A DNA stretch of 64,000 nt from an uncultured Lachnospiraceae bacterium (GTDB lineage: Bacteria; Bacillota; Clostridia; Lachnospirales; Lachnospiraceae), in NCBI GenBank assembly GCA_947632515.1, contig CANRPO010000012.1, positions 28,088-92,087 on the forward strand, in the 5' to 3' direction. Under the pieces are notes generated by a model. That model was not told the origin of the DNA, made no database searches, and saw only the letters and a list, made by a program, of their open reading frames with translations. Each line of letters begins with the position of its first letter. Position 1 is the first letter of the stretch. This document shows, piece after piece, positions 52,004-60,674 of this stretch. A program made the position numbers and the translations under genes.

Positions 52004-53582
52004 AGGACGATTTGCGAAGATAAACATGTGGGATGTGCTGCTCTGTGCTTTGTTTGTGGTGTTGATGGTTCTGGTACTGCGCAGCAAGGTCAATCTGTAT
52101 GTAGACGAGGTGTGCAGTTATGGGCTGGCTAACCATAATGCGGGCCCGTATATGTCGATCGAGGATGGCAGGACATACTATCCGGCGGGAACTCCATGGA
52201 CCGAATATATGGCGGTGGACGAAGAACACTGTTTCGATTACGGCAGCGTATGGGCGAATCAGACTCAGGATGTGCATCCGCCGCTGTACTATGTTCTGCT
52301 GCATACCGTATGTTCCCTGTTTCCGGGAATATTTACGATATGGTTCGCGGGGCTGATCAACATCGTGTTTGCGCTGGGGACACTGTATTTTGTGGGAAAA
52401 CTGGTGCGGCTGCAGATAGAGGACGTAAGAGTGCGGCGGCTGATCCTGCTGGGCTTTGTGTGTTCGACGGGAATCTTGTCGGCCGCGTCTTTTTTGCGGA
52501 TGTATATTATGGCCATGTTCTGGGTGACTGCGGTCACATACTTGCTGATGAGGCAAACGGGACACCGGCAGGACGTTCGGTTTTATCTGCCGCTTTTACT
52601 CTGCACGGTCGGCGGAGCGCTCACGCATTACTACTGCATTGTCTATACGGTTTTTATCAGCGCGGTGTACGCATGCTGCCTGTTATACAAGAAACGGTTC
52701 ATAGAAACGCTGTTTTTCAGTCTGACACAGGGGGGGGGCGCGCTGCTTTCGGTCGCCATATTTCCGGCTATGATCCGGCATATCTTTTCCAGTGCGCGGG
52801 GAGAACAATCTGTGGATAATCTGATCGGTGCGTCAGCATCCGATTGGGGTATGCGGATTCGACTGTTTTTCGATATGTCGGACAGGCAGTTGTTCGGCGG
52901 GATCTTCGTATATATTTTGATCGCCGGCCTGCTCTTATGCGCAGTCTGCGGTCTGCGCTTTGTGAGGGAAGAACTGACGGCGCTGCGGACAGAGGAAAAA
53001 ACGATCGAAACGATGCGGAGCTTATGCGGCATAGTACCGCTTGTGTTGTATTTTGTCCTGATCTCCAAGATAGCGGTCTATCTGACGGATCGTTATATGT
53101 ACCCGGTGTACGCAGTGTTGTATGCGGCGGTGATGTGCGCGGTCTGCAGAGTGATCAAAGCCATGGCGCCCGGCAGATATGTCTGCGTATCGGCGCTTGT
53201 TATGGCCCTTATTCTGGTCAACGGCTGGCGGAATGCCGATTGGAGCTATCTGTATCGCTCCTCTCAGACATTGCTTGATGCGGCGGCAGACTATGCGGAT
53301 GCGGACTGTGTCTTTGTCTATCATAAGCCGTGGGAACCAAATGCGGCATATTATGAGGCGAGGCAATATCACAGCGTGACATTTCTGACCGAGGATGATT
53401 TGGAACGGCTGCGGGATCTGGATGTCTCCACGCACTATGAGCTGATTTTGATGACCACAGACAATGATGAACAAGTGTTAGAAGAGGCGTTGGAGATGTG
53501 TCCTTATCTTGAAGCATATGAGCATCTGGGCGAGTATTCTTATACCAATACCTATTATCTTCATCCGGCTCAGGATCGCTGA
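51993..53582 (+). CDS. GT-C (GT39/ArnT-like) membrane glycosyltransferase with poly-G tract
   Basis: 529 residues, about eleven helices. Asp38-Glu39 in LYVDEVCSYGLANH follows helix 1 and TQDVHPPLYYVLLH near residue 90 is a strong GT-C signature (D-E, then HPPLYY). A soluble tail of ~90 residues follows the last helix. It overlaps the sulfatase-fold gene by 11 bases. Codons 246-249 (Gln-Gly-Gly-Gly) are encoded by nine consecutive G. Likely transfers a polyprenyl-phosphate-linked sugar, perhaps made by the GT2 at 53661, outside the membrane. Confidence 0.85.
   Translation: MKDRGRFAKINMWDVLLCALFVVLMVLVLRSKVNLYVDEVCSYGLANHNAGPYMSIEDGRTYYPAGTPWTEYMAVDEEHCFDYGSVWANQTQDVHPPLYYVLLHTVCSLFPGIFTIWFAGLINIVFALGTLYFVGKLVRLQIEDVRVRRLILLGFVCSTGILSAASFLRMYIMAMFWVTAVTYLLMRQTGHRQDVRFYLPLLLCTVGGALTHYYCIVYTVFISAVYACCLLYKKRFIETLFFSLTQGGGALLSVAIFPAMIRHIFSSARGEQSVDNLIGASASDWGMRIRLFFDMSDRQLFGGIFVYILIAGLLLCAVCGLRFVREELTALRTEEKTIETMRSLCGIVPLVLYFVLISKIAVYLTDRYMYPVYAVLYAAVMCAVCRVIKAMAPGRYVCVSALVMALILVNGWRNADWSYLYRSSQTLLDAAADYADADCVFVYHKPWEPNAAYYEARQYHSVTFLTEDDLERLRDLDVSTHYELILMTTDNDEQVLEEALEMCPYLEAYEHLGEYSYTNTYYLHPAQDR
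52730..52738 (+). repeat. Poly-G tract, 9 bases, inside the GT-C gene
   Basis: Nine G on the coding strand, codons 246-249 of the gene at 51993, in a loop between membrane helices. A length change would truncate the protein halfway. Candidate contingency tract, only about 2 kb from the tract at 50724. Confidence 0.85.
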
Positions 53583-53590
53583 ACAAATAC

Positions 53591-53619
53591 TTCCCTTCTG
53601 TCTGGGGATATGATACGAT
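53591..53619 (+). promoter_or_regulatory. Weak extended -10 promoter candidate
   Basis: TGATACGAT (53611-53619) fits TGn plus a 4/6 -10; TTCCCT (53591-53596) lies 17 bases upstream. The 78-base gap before the GT2 at 53661 makes a promoter plausible, but the elements are poor. Confidence 0.35.
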
Positions 53620-53660
53620 AAAAGCGTTATACAGATCATGATAAGGAGCAGAGGCAGGCA

Positions 53661-54614
53661 ATGAAATTGATCATACAGATTCCCTGTTACAACGAGGCGG
53701 AGACGCTGGAGATCGCATTGAACGATCTCCCGAGGCAGATCGACGGCATCGATGAGATCGAATATTTGATCATTGATGACGGTTGTAAGGACAATACCGT
53801 GGAGGTGGCCAGAAATTGGGGCGTGCACCATGTGGTCAGCTTTGCGCAGAACAAGGGGCTGGCGAAAGGTTTCATGGCGGGCCTTGATGCCTGTCTGGAG
53901 AACGGCGCGGATATTATCGTTAACACCGACGCGGACAATCAATACTGTGCGGAGGATATTCCCAAGCTGATCCGTCCGATCATGGAGCACAAGGCGGATA
54001 TTGTGATCGGCGAGCGCCCTATTGACAACACGGAAGGATTCTCGTGGCTGAAGAAGAAACTGCAGCACTTCGGGAGCTGGGTGGTGCGCAAGGCGTCCAA
54101 GACTGATATTCCGGACGCTCCCAGCGGATTCCGTGCGTTCAGCAGAGAGGCGGCCATGCGCATCAACGTGATCAATGATTACACCTACACGCTGGAGACG
54201 ATCGTGCAGGCGGGACGAAACCGCATGGCGATCACTTCCGTTCCGGTCAGAACCAATCCGGAACTGCGCAAGTCACGCCTGTTCCACAGCATGGGCAGCT
54301 ATGTCAAGAAGTCCATGCTCACGATCCTGCGCGCGCTGATGATGTACAAGCCTTTGTATTGTTTCTCCGCAGTGGCGATCGTGCCGATCGTCATTGGGAT
54401 CCTGATCGGGATCCGTTTTCTGGTGTTTTACGCGCATGGAGTGGGAACTGGGCATACCCAATCTTTGCTCTTGGCCTGCACGCTGATCGTCATAGGATTT
54501 GTGACGTTTGTGATCGGTATGCTCGCCGATGTCATCTCCGCCAACCGCAAGATCTTAGAGGATGTACAGTATCATATCAAGCGGCAGATGTATGACAAAG
54601 ATAAGGAAAACTGA
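53661..54614 (+). CDS. GtrB/DPM-like GT2 with C-terminal membrane helices
   Basis: 317 residues. LIIQIPCYNEAETLEIAL, LIIDDGCKDNTVEVA, NKGLAKGFMAGLDACLENG and NTDADNQY (D-x-D) are those of polyprenyl-phosphate sugar synthases; DAPSGFRAFSREAAMRI is also diagnostic. Two helices (~235-260 and ~268-292) anchor it. AGGAG-type binding site before the ATG. It probably loads a hexose onto undecaprenyl phosphate for the GT-C enzyme upstream. Confidence 0.92.
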   Translation: MKLIIQIPCYNEAETLEIALNDLPRQIDGIDEIEYLIIDDGCKDNTVEVARNWGVHHVVSFAQNKGLAKGFMAGLDACLENGADIIVNTDADNQYCAEDIPKLIRPIMEHKADIVIGERPIDNTEGFSWLKKKLQHFGSWVVRKASKTDIPDAPSGFRAFSREAAMRINVINDYTYTLETIVQAGRNRMAITSVPVRTNPELRKSRLFHSMGSYVKKSMLTILRALMMYKPLYCFSAVAIVPIVIGILIGIRFLVFYAHGVGTGHTQSLLLACTLIVIGFVTFVIGMLADVISANRKILEDVQYHIKRQMYDKDKEN

Positions 54615-54615
54615 G

Positions 54616-55770
54616 ATGAAGGTCTTGTTTATTTCCACAGCGGATTATAAGTACGGCGCCGCAAAGACGCAGATCGACATGATCATGGCATTGCGGGATG
54701 ATCATGGGGTCGTTCCTGTGGTGCTGACCAAGAAACATAATGATTTCAATAAACTGTGCGATGAGCAGGGAATTGAAAATTATTCTTATTGGTATCGGGA
54801 CATTATGTCCGGCTCCGCGTACAGCAACCCCATTCTGAACGTGGCAAAGCATATCGTGAAGTATCTGCTGTATGTGAGAGGCGGCCTTACGCAGAGGGGG
54901 ATCCTGCACTGTGGGATAAACTGGAACGAGATCGATCTGATCCACTCCAATCATATCAGAATAGACATCGGCGCTTATATCAGCCGCAAGACAGGCATTC
55001 CACATATCTGGCATATAAAAGAACTGAATCAGGGGCATGTTAAGATCAGACATTATAAACCGCGCTGCTACCGCTATATCAGCGAGAATGCGGATAAATT
55101 TATCGCGGTGACAAGACAGGTGAAGGAGTATTGGAGCCAGGCGGGAGTCGACGCCGGGAAGATAGAGGTGATCTACGAGGGCGTAGATACCGGGAAGTTT
55201 CTTTCGAGAGAGCCAAGAGACGACGGAAAACTGAAACTGGTATGCGTCGGCAGGATCGAGAAGAGCAAGGGACAAATGCAGATTTTGCAGGCGCTTGCAA
55301 AGCTGCCGGAGGAGATACGGCGCAATGTGGCGCTGGACTTAGCAGGCGAACCCTATCCGGATTATCTCAGGCAGCTGCAAGCGCATATAAAGCAGAATGG
55401 GCTGGAGAAACAGATCAAATTTCTCGGGTATCAGAGCGATATACCGCAACTGCTTTCCCATTATGACGCGGGGCTCCTCTCATCTAAGGGAGATGCCTTC
55501 GGGACGGTGGTGGCCGAGTATATGGCGGCGGGTCTTTTGGCAATCGCCACTTACACGGAGCTCGCCGAACATATGGAGACGGGACTGCGCTATGAGTTTG
55601 GTGATATTGAGAAACTGGCGGATAATATTCGATTTGCGTATGAGAACAGGGACGAGGCGGAGAGGATCGCGGAGCGGGGAAGAGATGCAATACGGGCGCA
55701 TTATTCCATAGAGAAGAACGCGGCGGAAGTCTACGGATTGTATGAAAAGGTTTTGGGGCATGGAAAATAA
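54616..55770 (+). CDS. GT4 glycosyltransferase
   Basis: 384 residues. MKVLFISTADYKYGAAKTQI is the N-terminal loop; IWHIKELNQGHVKI mid-domain; donor half CVGRIEKSKGQMQILQALA and SSKGDAFGTVVAEYMAAG. The start at 54616 begins 1 base after the previous stop, with AAGGA 8 bases upstream; the frame is open further 5' but overlaps the GT2. The 3' end overlaps the next GT2 by 11 bases. Sugar unknown. Confidence 0.88.
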   Translation: MKVLFISTADYKYGAAKTQIDMIMALRDDHGVVPVVLTKKHNDFNKLCDEQGIENYSYWYRDIMSGSAYSNPILNVAKHIVKYLLYVRGGLTQRGILHCGINWNEIDLIHSNHIRIDIGAYISRKTGIPHIWHIKELNQGHVKIRHYKPRCYRYISENADKFIAVTRQVKEYWSQAGVDAGKIEVIYEGVDTGKFLSREPRDDGKLKLVCVGRIEKSKGQMQILQALAKLPEEIRRNVALDLAGEPYPDYLRQLQAHIKQNGLEKQIKFLGYQSDIPQLLSHYDAGLLSSKGDAFGTVVAEYMAAGLLAIATYTELAEHMETGLRYEFGDIEKLADNIRFAYENRDEAERIAERGRDAIRAHYSIEKNAAEVYGLYEKVLGHGK

Positions 55771-56695
55771 ACCATTGGTCAGCGTTTTGATGAGCATTTA
55801 TAAAGAGAGCGTTGCGGTCGTGTCGCAGGCGATCGATTCCATCAGAAAACAGAGTTATGAAAATATTGAAATTATAGCGCTGTTGGATGACCCCGAACAT
55901 CAGGAAATGAAGAAGTATTTGGCGCGTATAGCGGAGGAAGAGCCAAGGTTTCACTATGGTGTCAACAAGGCCAATATTGGACTGTTGGACAGCCTTAACA
56001 GAGGGCTTGTTTTGTGTCATGGAGAATTTGTTTGCCGAATGGATGCGGATGACTGTGCAGAAACAGACAGAATAGAAAAGCAATTCCTATATATGGATAG
56101 ATACGCACTTGATTTGGTGGGAAGTTATACGCGCCTGATGGATGCGGATGGAAATGATCTGGGCATAATAAAACGTTTCCCGATACACCACAAGTACTTA
56201 TGCAAATACTTAAAATATGCCAATGCGATACCGCATCCCACATGGTTTGTCAGAAAAAATGTCTATGACGAACTGCAGGGTTATCGCAGCGTATTATATG
56301 CAGAAGATTATGATTTTCTGATCCGGTCCTGCCTGAGCGGTTTCAGACTGGGCGTTGTGCCGGAACCGTTGCTTCGGTATCGGATCAACCGCGAGGGGAT
56401 CACGCAGCAAAATATAGCGAGTCAGAAAATCGTGTCAGGATACCTTGCTTTGCAGCTTACGCAGCACAGAATCTTTGCGGAGGAAGATATTGGATTTTAT
56501 AGACAGAAAAAGAAACGCCATGAAAAGCGCTTGACGGAATATTATGCTGCGGCGAAAAAATGGAAGACGGGAGGATCGCTTACTTTTACAGATAAATGCG
56601 CGTTTATTATAAACAAGCGAAACGCTGCGGAGTTTTGGGAGCGGTTAATGTGCAGATGGATTCTTTACAGGGACGGACGATATGGTCATTATTAG
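55760..56695 (+). CDS. GT2 glycosyltransferase
   Basis: 311 residues. PLVSVLMSIYKESVAVVSQAI, IIALLDDPEH, NIGLLDSLNRGL and FVCRMDADDCAETDRIE give the full GT-A pattern with D-A-D-D. YAEDYDFLIRSCLSGFR is the C-terminal catalytic ED region. ATG 55760 is taken over 55742 since the family starts there. From here the DNA is more A/T-rich. It overlaps the fucosyltransferase by 14 bases, so they likely act in sequence. Confidence 0.9.
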   Translation: MENKPLVSVLMSIYKESVAVVSQAIDSIRKQSYENIEIIALLDDPEHQEMKKYLARIAEEEPRFHYGVNKANIGLLDSLNRGLVLCHGEFVCRMDADDCAETDRIEKQFLYMDRYALDLVGSYTRLMDADGNDLGIIKRFPIHHKYLCKYLKYANAIPHPTWFVRKNVYDELQGYRSVLYAEDYDFLIRSCLSGFRLGVVPEPLLRYRINREGITQQNIASQKIVSGYLALQLTQHRIFAEEDIGFYRQKKKRHEKRLTEYYAAAKKWKTGGSLTFTDKCAFIINKRNAAEFWERLMCRWILYRDGRYGHY

Positions 56696-57539
56696 AATGC
56701 AAGGCGGACTGGGAAACCAGTTGTTTCAATATGCGCTTTATGAAACTTTCAGGGCGAAAGGGTTTGAGACGAAAGTAGATATTTCTGACTATGAAGACGG
56801 CAGAGAAAGCCGGAGCTTAGAAATTCAAAAACTTGGGTTGAAACCTGAAACGGCAAACAGGCGGGATTTGCGCCGGTATTATGCAGACAGCAGTGTTCTG
56901 ACACAGAGGGTGTTTCGATATCTGTTTGGACGGAAGAAATATTACAAAGAGAGGCAGTATGACTTTAATCCGCGCGTCTTAGAGATGACAGACGGATTTT
57001 TGAGCGGCTATTGGCAGAGTGAGAAATATTTTGCAGATGCGGCCGCTGTGGTGAGGAATAAAATATGTTTTCAAGATACGGATACCGAAATCATGAGACG
57101 CAGAGAAGAACAGATCGTATCGACGAATTCTGTGTCCGTACATGTTCGGATGGGAGATTATCTTAAAGCGCCGGAGCTATATGCCGGCATATGCGGCGAA
57201 GGATATTATAAGGAGGCGTTTGCTTATATCGCTGACAGGGTGAACGCTGCTGTTTTTTATGTATTTTCGGATGAGCCCGATAAGGCAAAAGAGTTATTTG
57301 CCGATTATGAATGCCATATTGTGGCGGAAAATAGAGGGAGCGATTCCTACAAGGACATGTATCTGATGAGCAGATGCAGGCATCATGTTATTGCGAACAG
57401 TACATTTAGCTGGTGGGGAGCGTGGTTGGACAACAGGCCGGATAAAATCGTGATCACGCCGCAGAGGTGGAATAATCTGTGTCACGATCATGATATATGC
57501 TGTGAGCGGTGGACAATGATACCAGCGGCAGAAAGATAG
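56682..57539 (+). CDS. GT11 alpha-1,2-fucosyltransferase
   Basis: 285 residues, normal family size. VIIRMQGGLGNQLFQYALYE is the GT11 opening; VSVHVRMGDYLKAP is motif I (H-x-R-x-G-D-Y) that binds GDP-fucose; FYVFSDEPDKA and IANSTFSWWGAWLD are the later motifs. It adds alpha-1,2-fucose to a galactose-type acceptor on the cytoplasmic lipid-linked glycan. A GT6 enzyme follows directly, the pair that builds ABO-like epitopes. GDP-fucose synthesis genes are not in the window. Confidence 0.95.
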   Translation: MVIIRMQGGLGNQLFQYALYETFRAKGFETKVDISDYEDGRESRSLEIQKLGLKPETANRRDLRRYYADSSVLTQRVFRYLFGRKKYYKERQYDFNPRVLEMTDGFLSGYWQSEKYFADAAAVVRNKICFQDTDTEIMRRREEQIVSTNSVSVHVRMGDYLKAPELYAGICGEGYYKEAFAYIADRVNAAVFYVFSDEPDKAKELFADYECHIVAENRGSDSYKDMYLMSRCRHHVIANSTFSWWGAWLDNRPDKIVITPQRWNNLCHDHDICCERWTMIPAAER

Positions 57540-57550
57540 GGGAATTACGG

Positions 57551-58342
57551 TTGGAAATTAAATTTCGGATTGCGATCTTATATATATGCACAGGGAAATA
57601 CATGGTATTTTGGAAGAATTTTTATGAGAGTTTTGAGAAAAATTTTCTGAATCATTCTGAGTTGGAGTATTTTGTTTTCACGGATGCGTATGAGTTGTAC
57701 GGTGAGAAAAATAACGACAGGATCCACCGTATTTATCAGGAAAATCTCGGATGGCCGGGCAATACGCTGTTTCGCTTTAGAATGTTCGTGGGAATCAAAA
57801 AATGGTTACAGGGATTCGATTATCTGTTTTTTATCAATGCGAATACGGTGTGTCTGAAAGAAGTGACCGAGGAAGAATTCCTGCCTGTAGAGCAGGATCT
57901 GCTGGTGGTACAGCATCCGGGATACTATCGGTGTAAGACGAGGAAAATGCCTTACGAGCACAGGGAAGAGTCAAGCGCCTGCATTCCGCGAGGACAGGGA
58001 AAGCATTATGTATATGGCGCCATCAATGGCGGAAAGACGGCAGCTTTTTTGAGGATGGCGGAAAAACTGAATAATGATATTGAAAAAGATTATGCGCAGG
58101 GCATTATCGCCAAATGGCACGATGAGTCTCATTTGAATTATTATGTGTGGAGCGAAGGAAATTATAGGCTGTTGTCGCCTGCGTACGCTTATCCTGAAAA
58201 TTATAATCTGCCTTTTGAAAAGAAAATCATCATACTTGACAAGAGCAAAATGATCGAGTTGGACCGGAATAAACTGCAAGAGTTGAAGGACAGATCGATC
58301 CGCGGGAGGATTGCGAAGTTTTTTACAAGGAAGATAAGCTGA
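57551..58342 (+). CDS. GT6 (ABO histo-blood-group-type) alpha-1,3-Gal/GalNAc transferase, bacterial NAN type
   Basis: 263 residues from TTG 57551 (GGGGA 7 bases upstream; an ATG at 57509 would overlap GT11 and add 14 residues absent from the family). IAILYICTGKYMVFWKNFY, FRFRMF, and AKWHDESHLNYYVW are GT6 hallmarks. The D-x-D of mammalian enzymes is N-A-N (residues 96-98), as in metal-independent bacterial GT6. YVYGAINGG aligns with the human A/B specificity loop; Ala157 sits where blood-group B enzyme has Ala268 and A enzyme Gly, so galactose is the better guess. Acceptor probably Fuc-alpha-1,2-Gal made by the GT11 before it. Confidence 0.93.
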   Translation: MEIKFRIAILYICTGKYMVFWKNFYESFEKNFLNHSELEYFVFTDAYELYGEKNNDRIHRIYQENLGWPGNTLFRFRMFVGIKKWLQGFDYLFFINANTVCLKEVTEEEFLPVEQDLLVVQHPGYYRCKTRKMPYEHREESSACIPRGQGKHYVYGAINGGKTAAFLRMAEKLNNDIEKDYAQGIIAKWHDESHLNYYVWSEGNYRLLSPAYAYPENYNLPFEKKIIILDKSKMIELDRNKLQELKDRSIRGRIAKFFTRKIS

Positions 58343-58379
58343 CACTTCTATAAAAGCAAATAAGGTATGCCGGGAGGAA

Positions 58380-59480
58380 ATGCGCTTGATTGACAGTTCA
58401 TTAAGTAGAAAAATATATTATATGAACTTTATATATTCCATTATCATGCTGCTCCACCATGCTGATGCCGATGTTTATTTTTCTAATATTCTCGAAAACG
58501 ATTGGATAGATCGTATAGCGCATCAAATTAATTTCTGGTTTGTCGAAACTGACGGCATATATTATTTCATGGGGTTGTCTGCTTTTTTGTTGTATCGTGA
58601 TCTGTCTGGGAGGAATGTAAAGGATAAAATTAAGCGAAAAATCCAAACTCTTTTGGTGCCGTGGGTAGTGTGGAATGTGATTGGCATGATTTCTTACCAT
58701 GATTTTGATCAAGGGATCGTTTATCTTTTGCGGAATTTTTTGGCATCCAGATACTGTCCACAGACCAGATATCTGGTCACATTGATGATTCTGTTGCTGT
58801 TTATTCCGGTTTTTAGACGTGTTTTTACAATAAAGTATGTGAGAGAGGCGGCGTTAATATTTATTTACTTCGTCGGTTATCTCGGGTTTCCGTTTGTCAG
58901 TAAGGCGGAGTTTTTTTCTTCAGAGCAGCTTCGAGCAGAAATCTTGTTAATGCTTTCACATGTACCGGTATACTGTCTGGGAACATATTTGGGTTTAAAT
59001 TATGCAGAATATATTATGTCGGAAAGATATAACGATAAACACAGAGGCGTGTCGCTTGCTGCTGCCGGTGTTATACTGATTCTGCCATATATCTTCCCGC
59101 ATAACGTGATCGGCTATGCGTTGGGGAAACTGCAGTTTGTCGCTTTTTGGATCATATTAAGCAAGAAGTATTTCAGACTGGAACCTAAATGGTGGATGCA
59201 AATATCATTTTATATGTATGTGATTCATAATTTTGTGCTGTATTGGGAAGGCAAAATTATAAAGTTATCGGGCATATTTGAACTGGCATTCAATAGTTCA
59301 ACGGTGACAGAGAGTTTCGCCTTGGCATGGAGGATTATGCTATCGGTGATAGCAATTCCGCTTATTGTAATGAGCGCAGAAATTTTATTGCGGTTTGCGC
59401 CTAAATTTTATAGGAGTCTTTCGGGAGGGAAAATGCCGGATGGATGGCGCAGACGCCCTGCGTGGAAACAGGAGGAGTGA
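58380..59480 (+). CDS. Acyltransferase family 3 membrane protein (tandem copy 1)
   Basis: 366 residues, about ten helices. SIIMLLHHADADVYF in helix 1 carries the catalytic-type His; LLVPWVVWNVIGMI and KWWMQISFYMYVIHNFVL are acyltransferase-3 landmarks. These enzymes move acetyl or other acyl groups onto surface sugars. GGGAGG is only 2 bases from ATG 58380; TTG 58386 would have better spacing. The next gene is a clear paralogue (both share LEPKWW/FEPKWWMQISFY and LLVPW), so this is a tandem duplication. Confidence 0.87.
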   Translation: MRLIDSSLSRKIYYMNFIYSIIMLLHHADADVYFSNILENDWIDRIAHQINFWFVETDGIYYFMGLSAFLLYRDLSGRNVKDKIKRKIQTLLVPWVVWNVIGMISYHDFDQGIVYLLRNFLASRYCPQTRYLVTLMILLLFIPVFRRVFTIKYVREAALIFIYFVGYLGFPFVSKAEFFSSEQLRAEILLMLSHVPVYCLGTYLGLNYAEYIMSERYNDKHRGVSLAAAGVILILPYIFPHNVIGYALGKLQFVAFWIILSKKYFRLEPKWWMQISFYMYVIHNFVLYWEGKIIKLSGIFELAFNSSTVTESFALAWRIMLSVIAIPLIVMSAEILLRFAPKFYRSLSGGKMPDGWRRRPAWKQEE

Positions 59481-59490
59481 GAGTACAGAT

Positions 59491-60564
59491 ATGGACAGGC
59501 AATTTAGTCGAAAAATTCTTTTTTTTAATTTTTTTTATTCGCTGATTATGATTTGCTATCATGCCAACGCAACGGTTCAGTTTGAGAATGTTATTGTAGC
59601 TGGTGTTTGGACGGATCGAATCTTGGAAATAATAAATCAAATGTTTACCGGGCAGTCGGGGACATATTTTTTTATGTTGATGTCAGCATTTCTTCTATAT
59701 CGCGATATTACGCCGCAGAATGCTCTGCAGAAAGTAAAAAGGCGCGTTCGTACATTACTGGTTCCATGGCTGTTGTGGAATTTGATCGGTTTGATTTCTT
59801 ATCATCCGTTTGACCGGGACATAAAATCTGTTCTTTTTGATTATTTGGCATCGCGTTTTTGCGGACAGCTATGGTTTGTTCAGGCGTTGATGCTTTTTTT
59901 GGTGTTTATCCCGATTTTTACGAGGGTGTTTAGAATTGCGGTCGTGAGGGAAATTCTGCTGATGCTTGTCTTTATTTTGGGATATTTGTTGTATTCGGGT
60001 GCGCTGCCCTTGAGATTCATAGCCGCATTGACCTCCGAGCAGTTTTGCAGGGAAGTTGAGCGAGTGCTTGTGCACCTTCCGGTGTATTGTCTGGGTGTAT
60101 ATCTGGGCTTAAATATGGCGGATTTTGTGATAAGCGAAACGTATAATGCAAAACATCGCAAACTCGCAGTGTTGGGCGCGACCTTAATGATCGTTGCATC
60201 TTATCTGCCGTCATTGCAATTTTTGCAGCATATATGTTTTATGTTGCGGTCAGCGGCGTTGTGGGTGATATGCAGCAAAGAGATTTTTGGATTTGAACCG
60301 AAATGGTGGATGCAGATTTCCTTTTATACTTATGCAATACACAATTTTATCTTATATTTTTTAGGAAAGTTTGTGCGGCTGTCAGGGATATTTGAAGATC
60401 AGTACGCAAGTCAGACAATTTCTGTCGGGTTTGCCTTGGCATGGAGATTATGTATGACAGGAGCGGCATTTATGTTCGTAGTCATAAGCGCAGCGATTTT
60501 GATGAAATATATCCCGAAATTTTATGAATTGCTGTCCGGCGGAAGAATGCCGCAACGATCATAG
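59491..60564 (+). CDS. Acyltransferase family 3 membrane protein (tandem copy 2)
   Basis: 357 residues, paralogue of the preceding gene along its whole length (SRKILFFNFFYSLIMICYH against SRKIYYMNFIYSIIMLLHH). LLVPWLLWNLIGLISYH and KWWMQISFYTYAIHNFIL are family marks. The upstream frame is open to 59395 but overlaps copy 1; ATG 59491 with GGAGGAG upstream fits the paralogue. Two runs of eight T (59519-59526 and 59529-59536) sit in codons ~10-16. Likely O-acetylates a second position or sugar of the same glycan. Confidence 0.87.
   Translation: MDRQFSRKILFFNFFYSLIMICYHANATVQFENVIVAGVWTDRILEIINQMFTGQSGTYFFMLMSAFLLYRDITPQNALQKVKRRVRTLLVPWLLWNLIGLISYHPFDRDIKSVLFDYLASRFCGQLWFVQALMLFLVFIPIFTRVFRIAVVREILLMLVFILGYLLYSGALPLRFIAALTSEQFCREVERVLVHLPVYCLGVYLGLNMADFVISETYNAKHRKLAVLGATLMIVASYLPSLQFLQHICFMLRSAALWVICSKEIFGFEPKWWMQISFYTYAIHNFILYFLGKFVRLSGIFEDQYASQTISVGFALAWRLCMTGAAFMFVVISAAILMKYIPKFYELLSGGRMPQRS
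59519..59536 (+). repeat. Two T8 runs at the 5' end of an acyltransferase gene
   Basis: Two runs of eight T separated by AA encode Leu-Phe-Phe-Asn-Phe-Phe of the first helix. Slippage is possible, but Phe-rich helices in A/T-rich DNA give such runs by chance, so this is much weaker than the poly-G tracts. Confidence 0.4.
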
Positions 60565-60674
60565 AGTCAGTCTTACAGGATGAAAGGCAGCGGGTGTTAC
60601 GGCTTGACATTCAGCGGCATTATGGCAGACGGCGGTTTTAAACAGATATTAGAAATATGGAAGGGGAAAGGAGA

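Noticed and set aside
59519..59536. T8-AA-T8 in an acyltransferase gene as a phase-variation switch
   Set aside because: Explained by Phe-rich helix codons in A/T-rich DNA; kept only as a low-confidence repeat.
60604..60632. TTGACA at 60604-60609 as a promoter
   Set aside because: No acceptable -10 hexamer occurs at 16-18 bases downstream.
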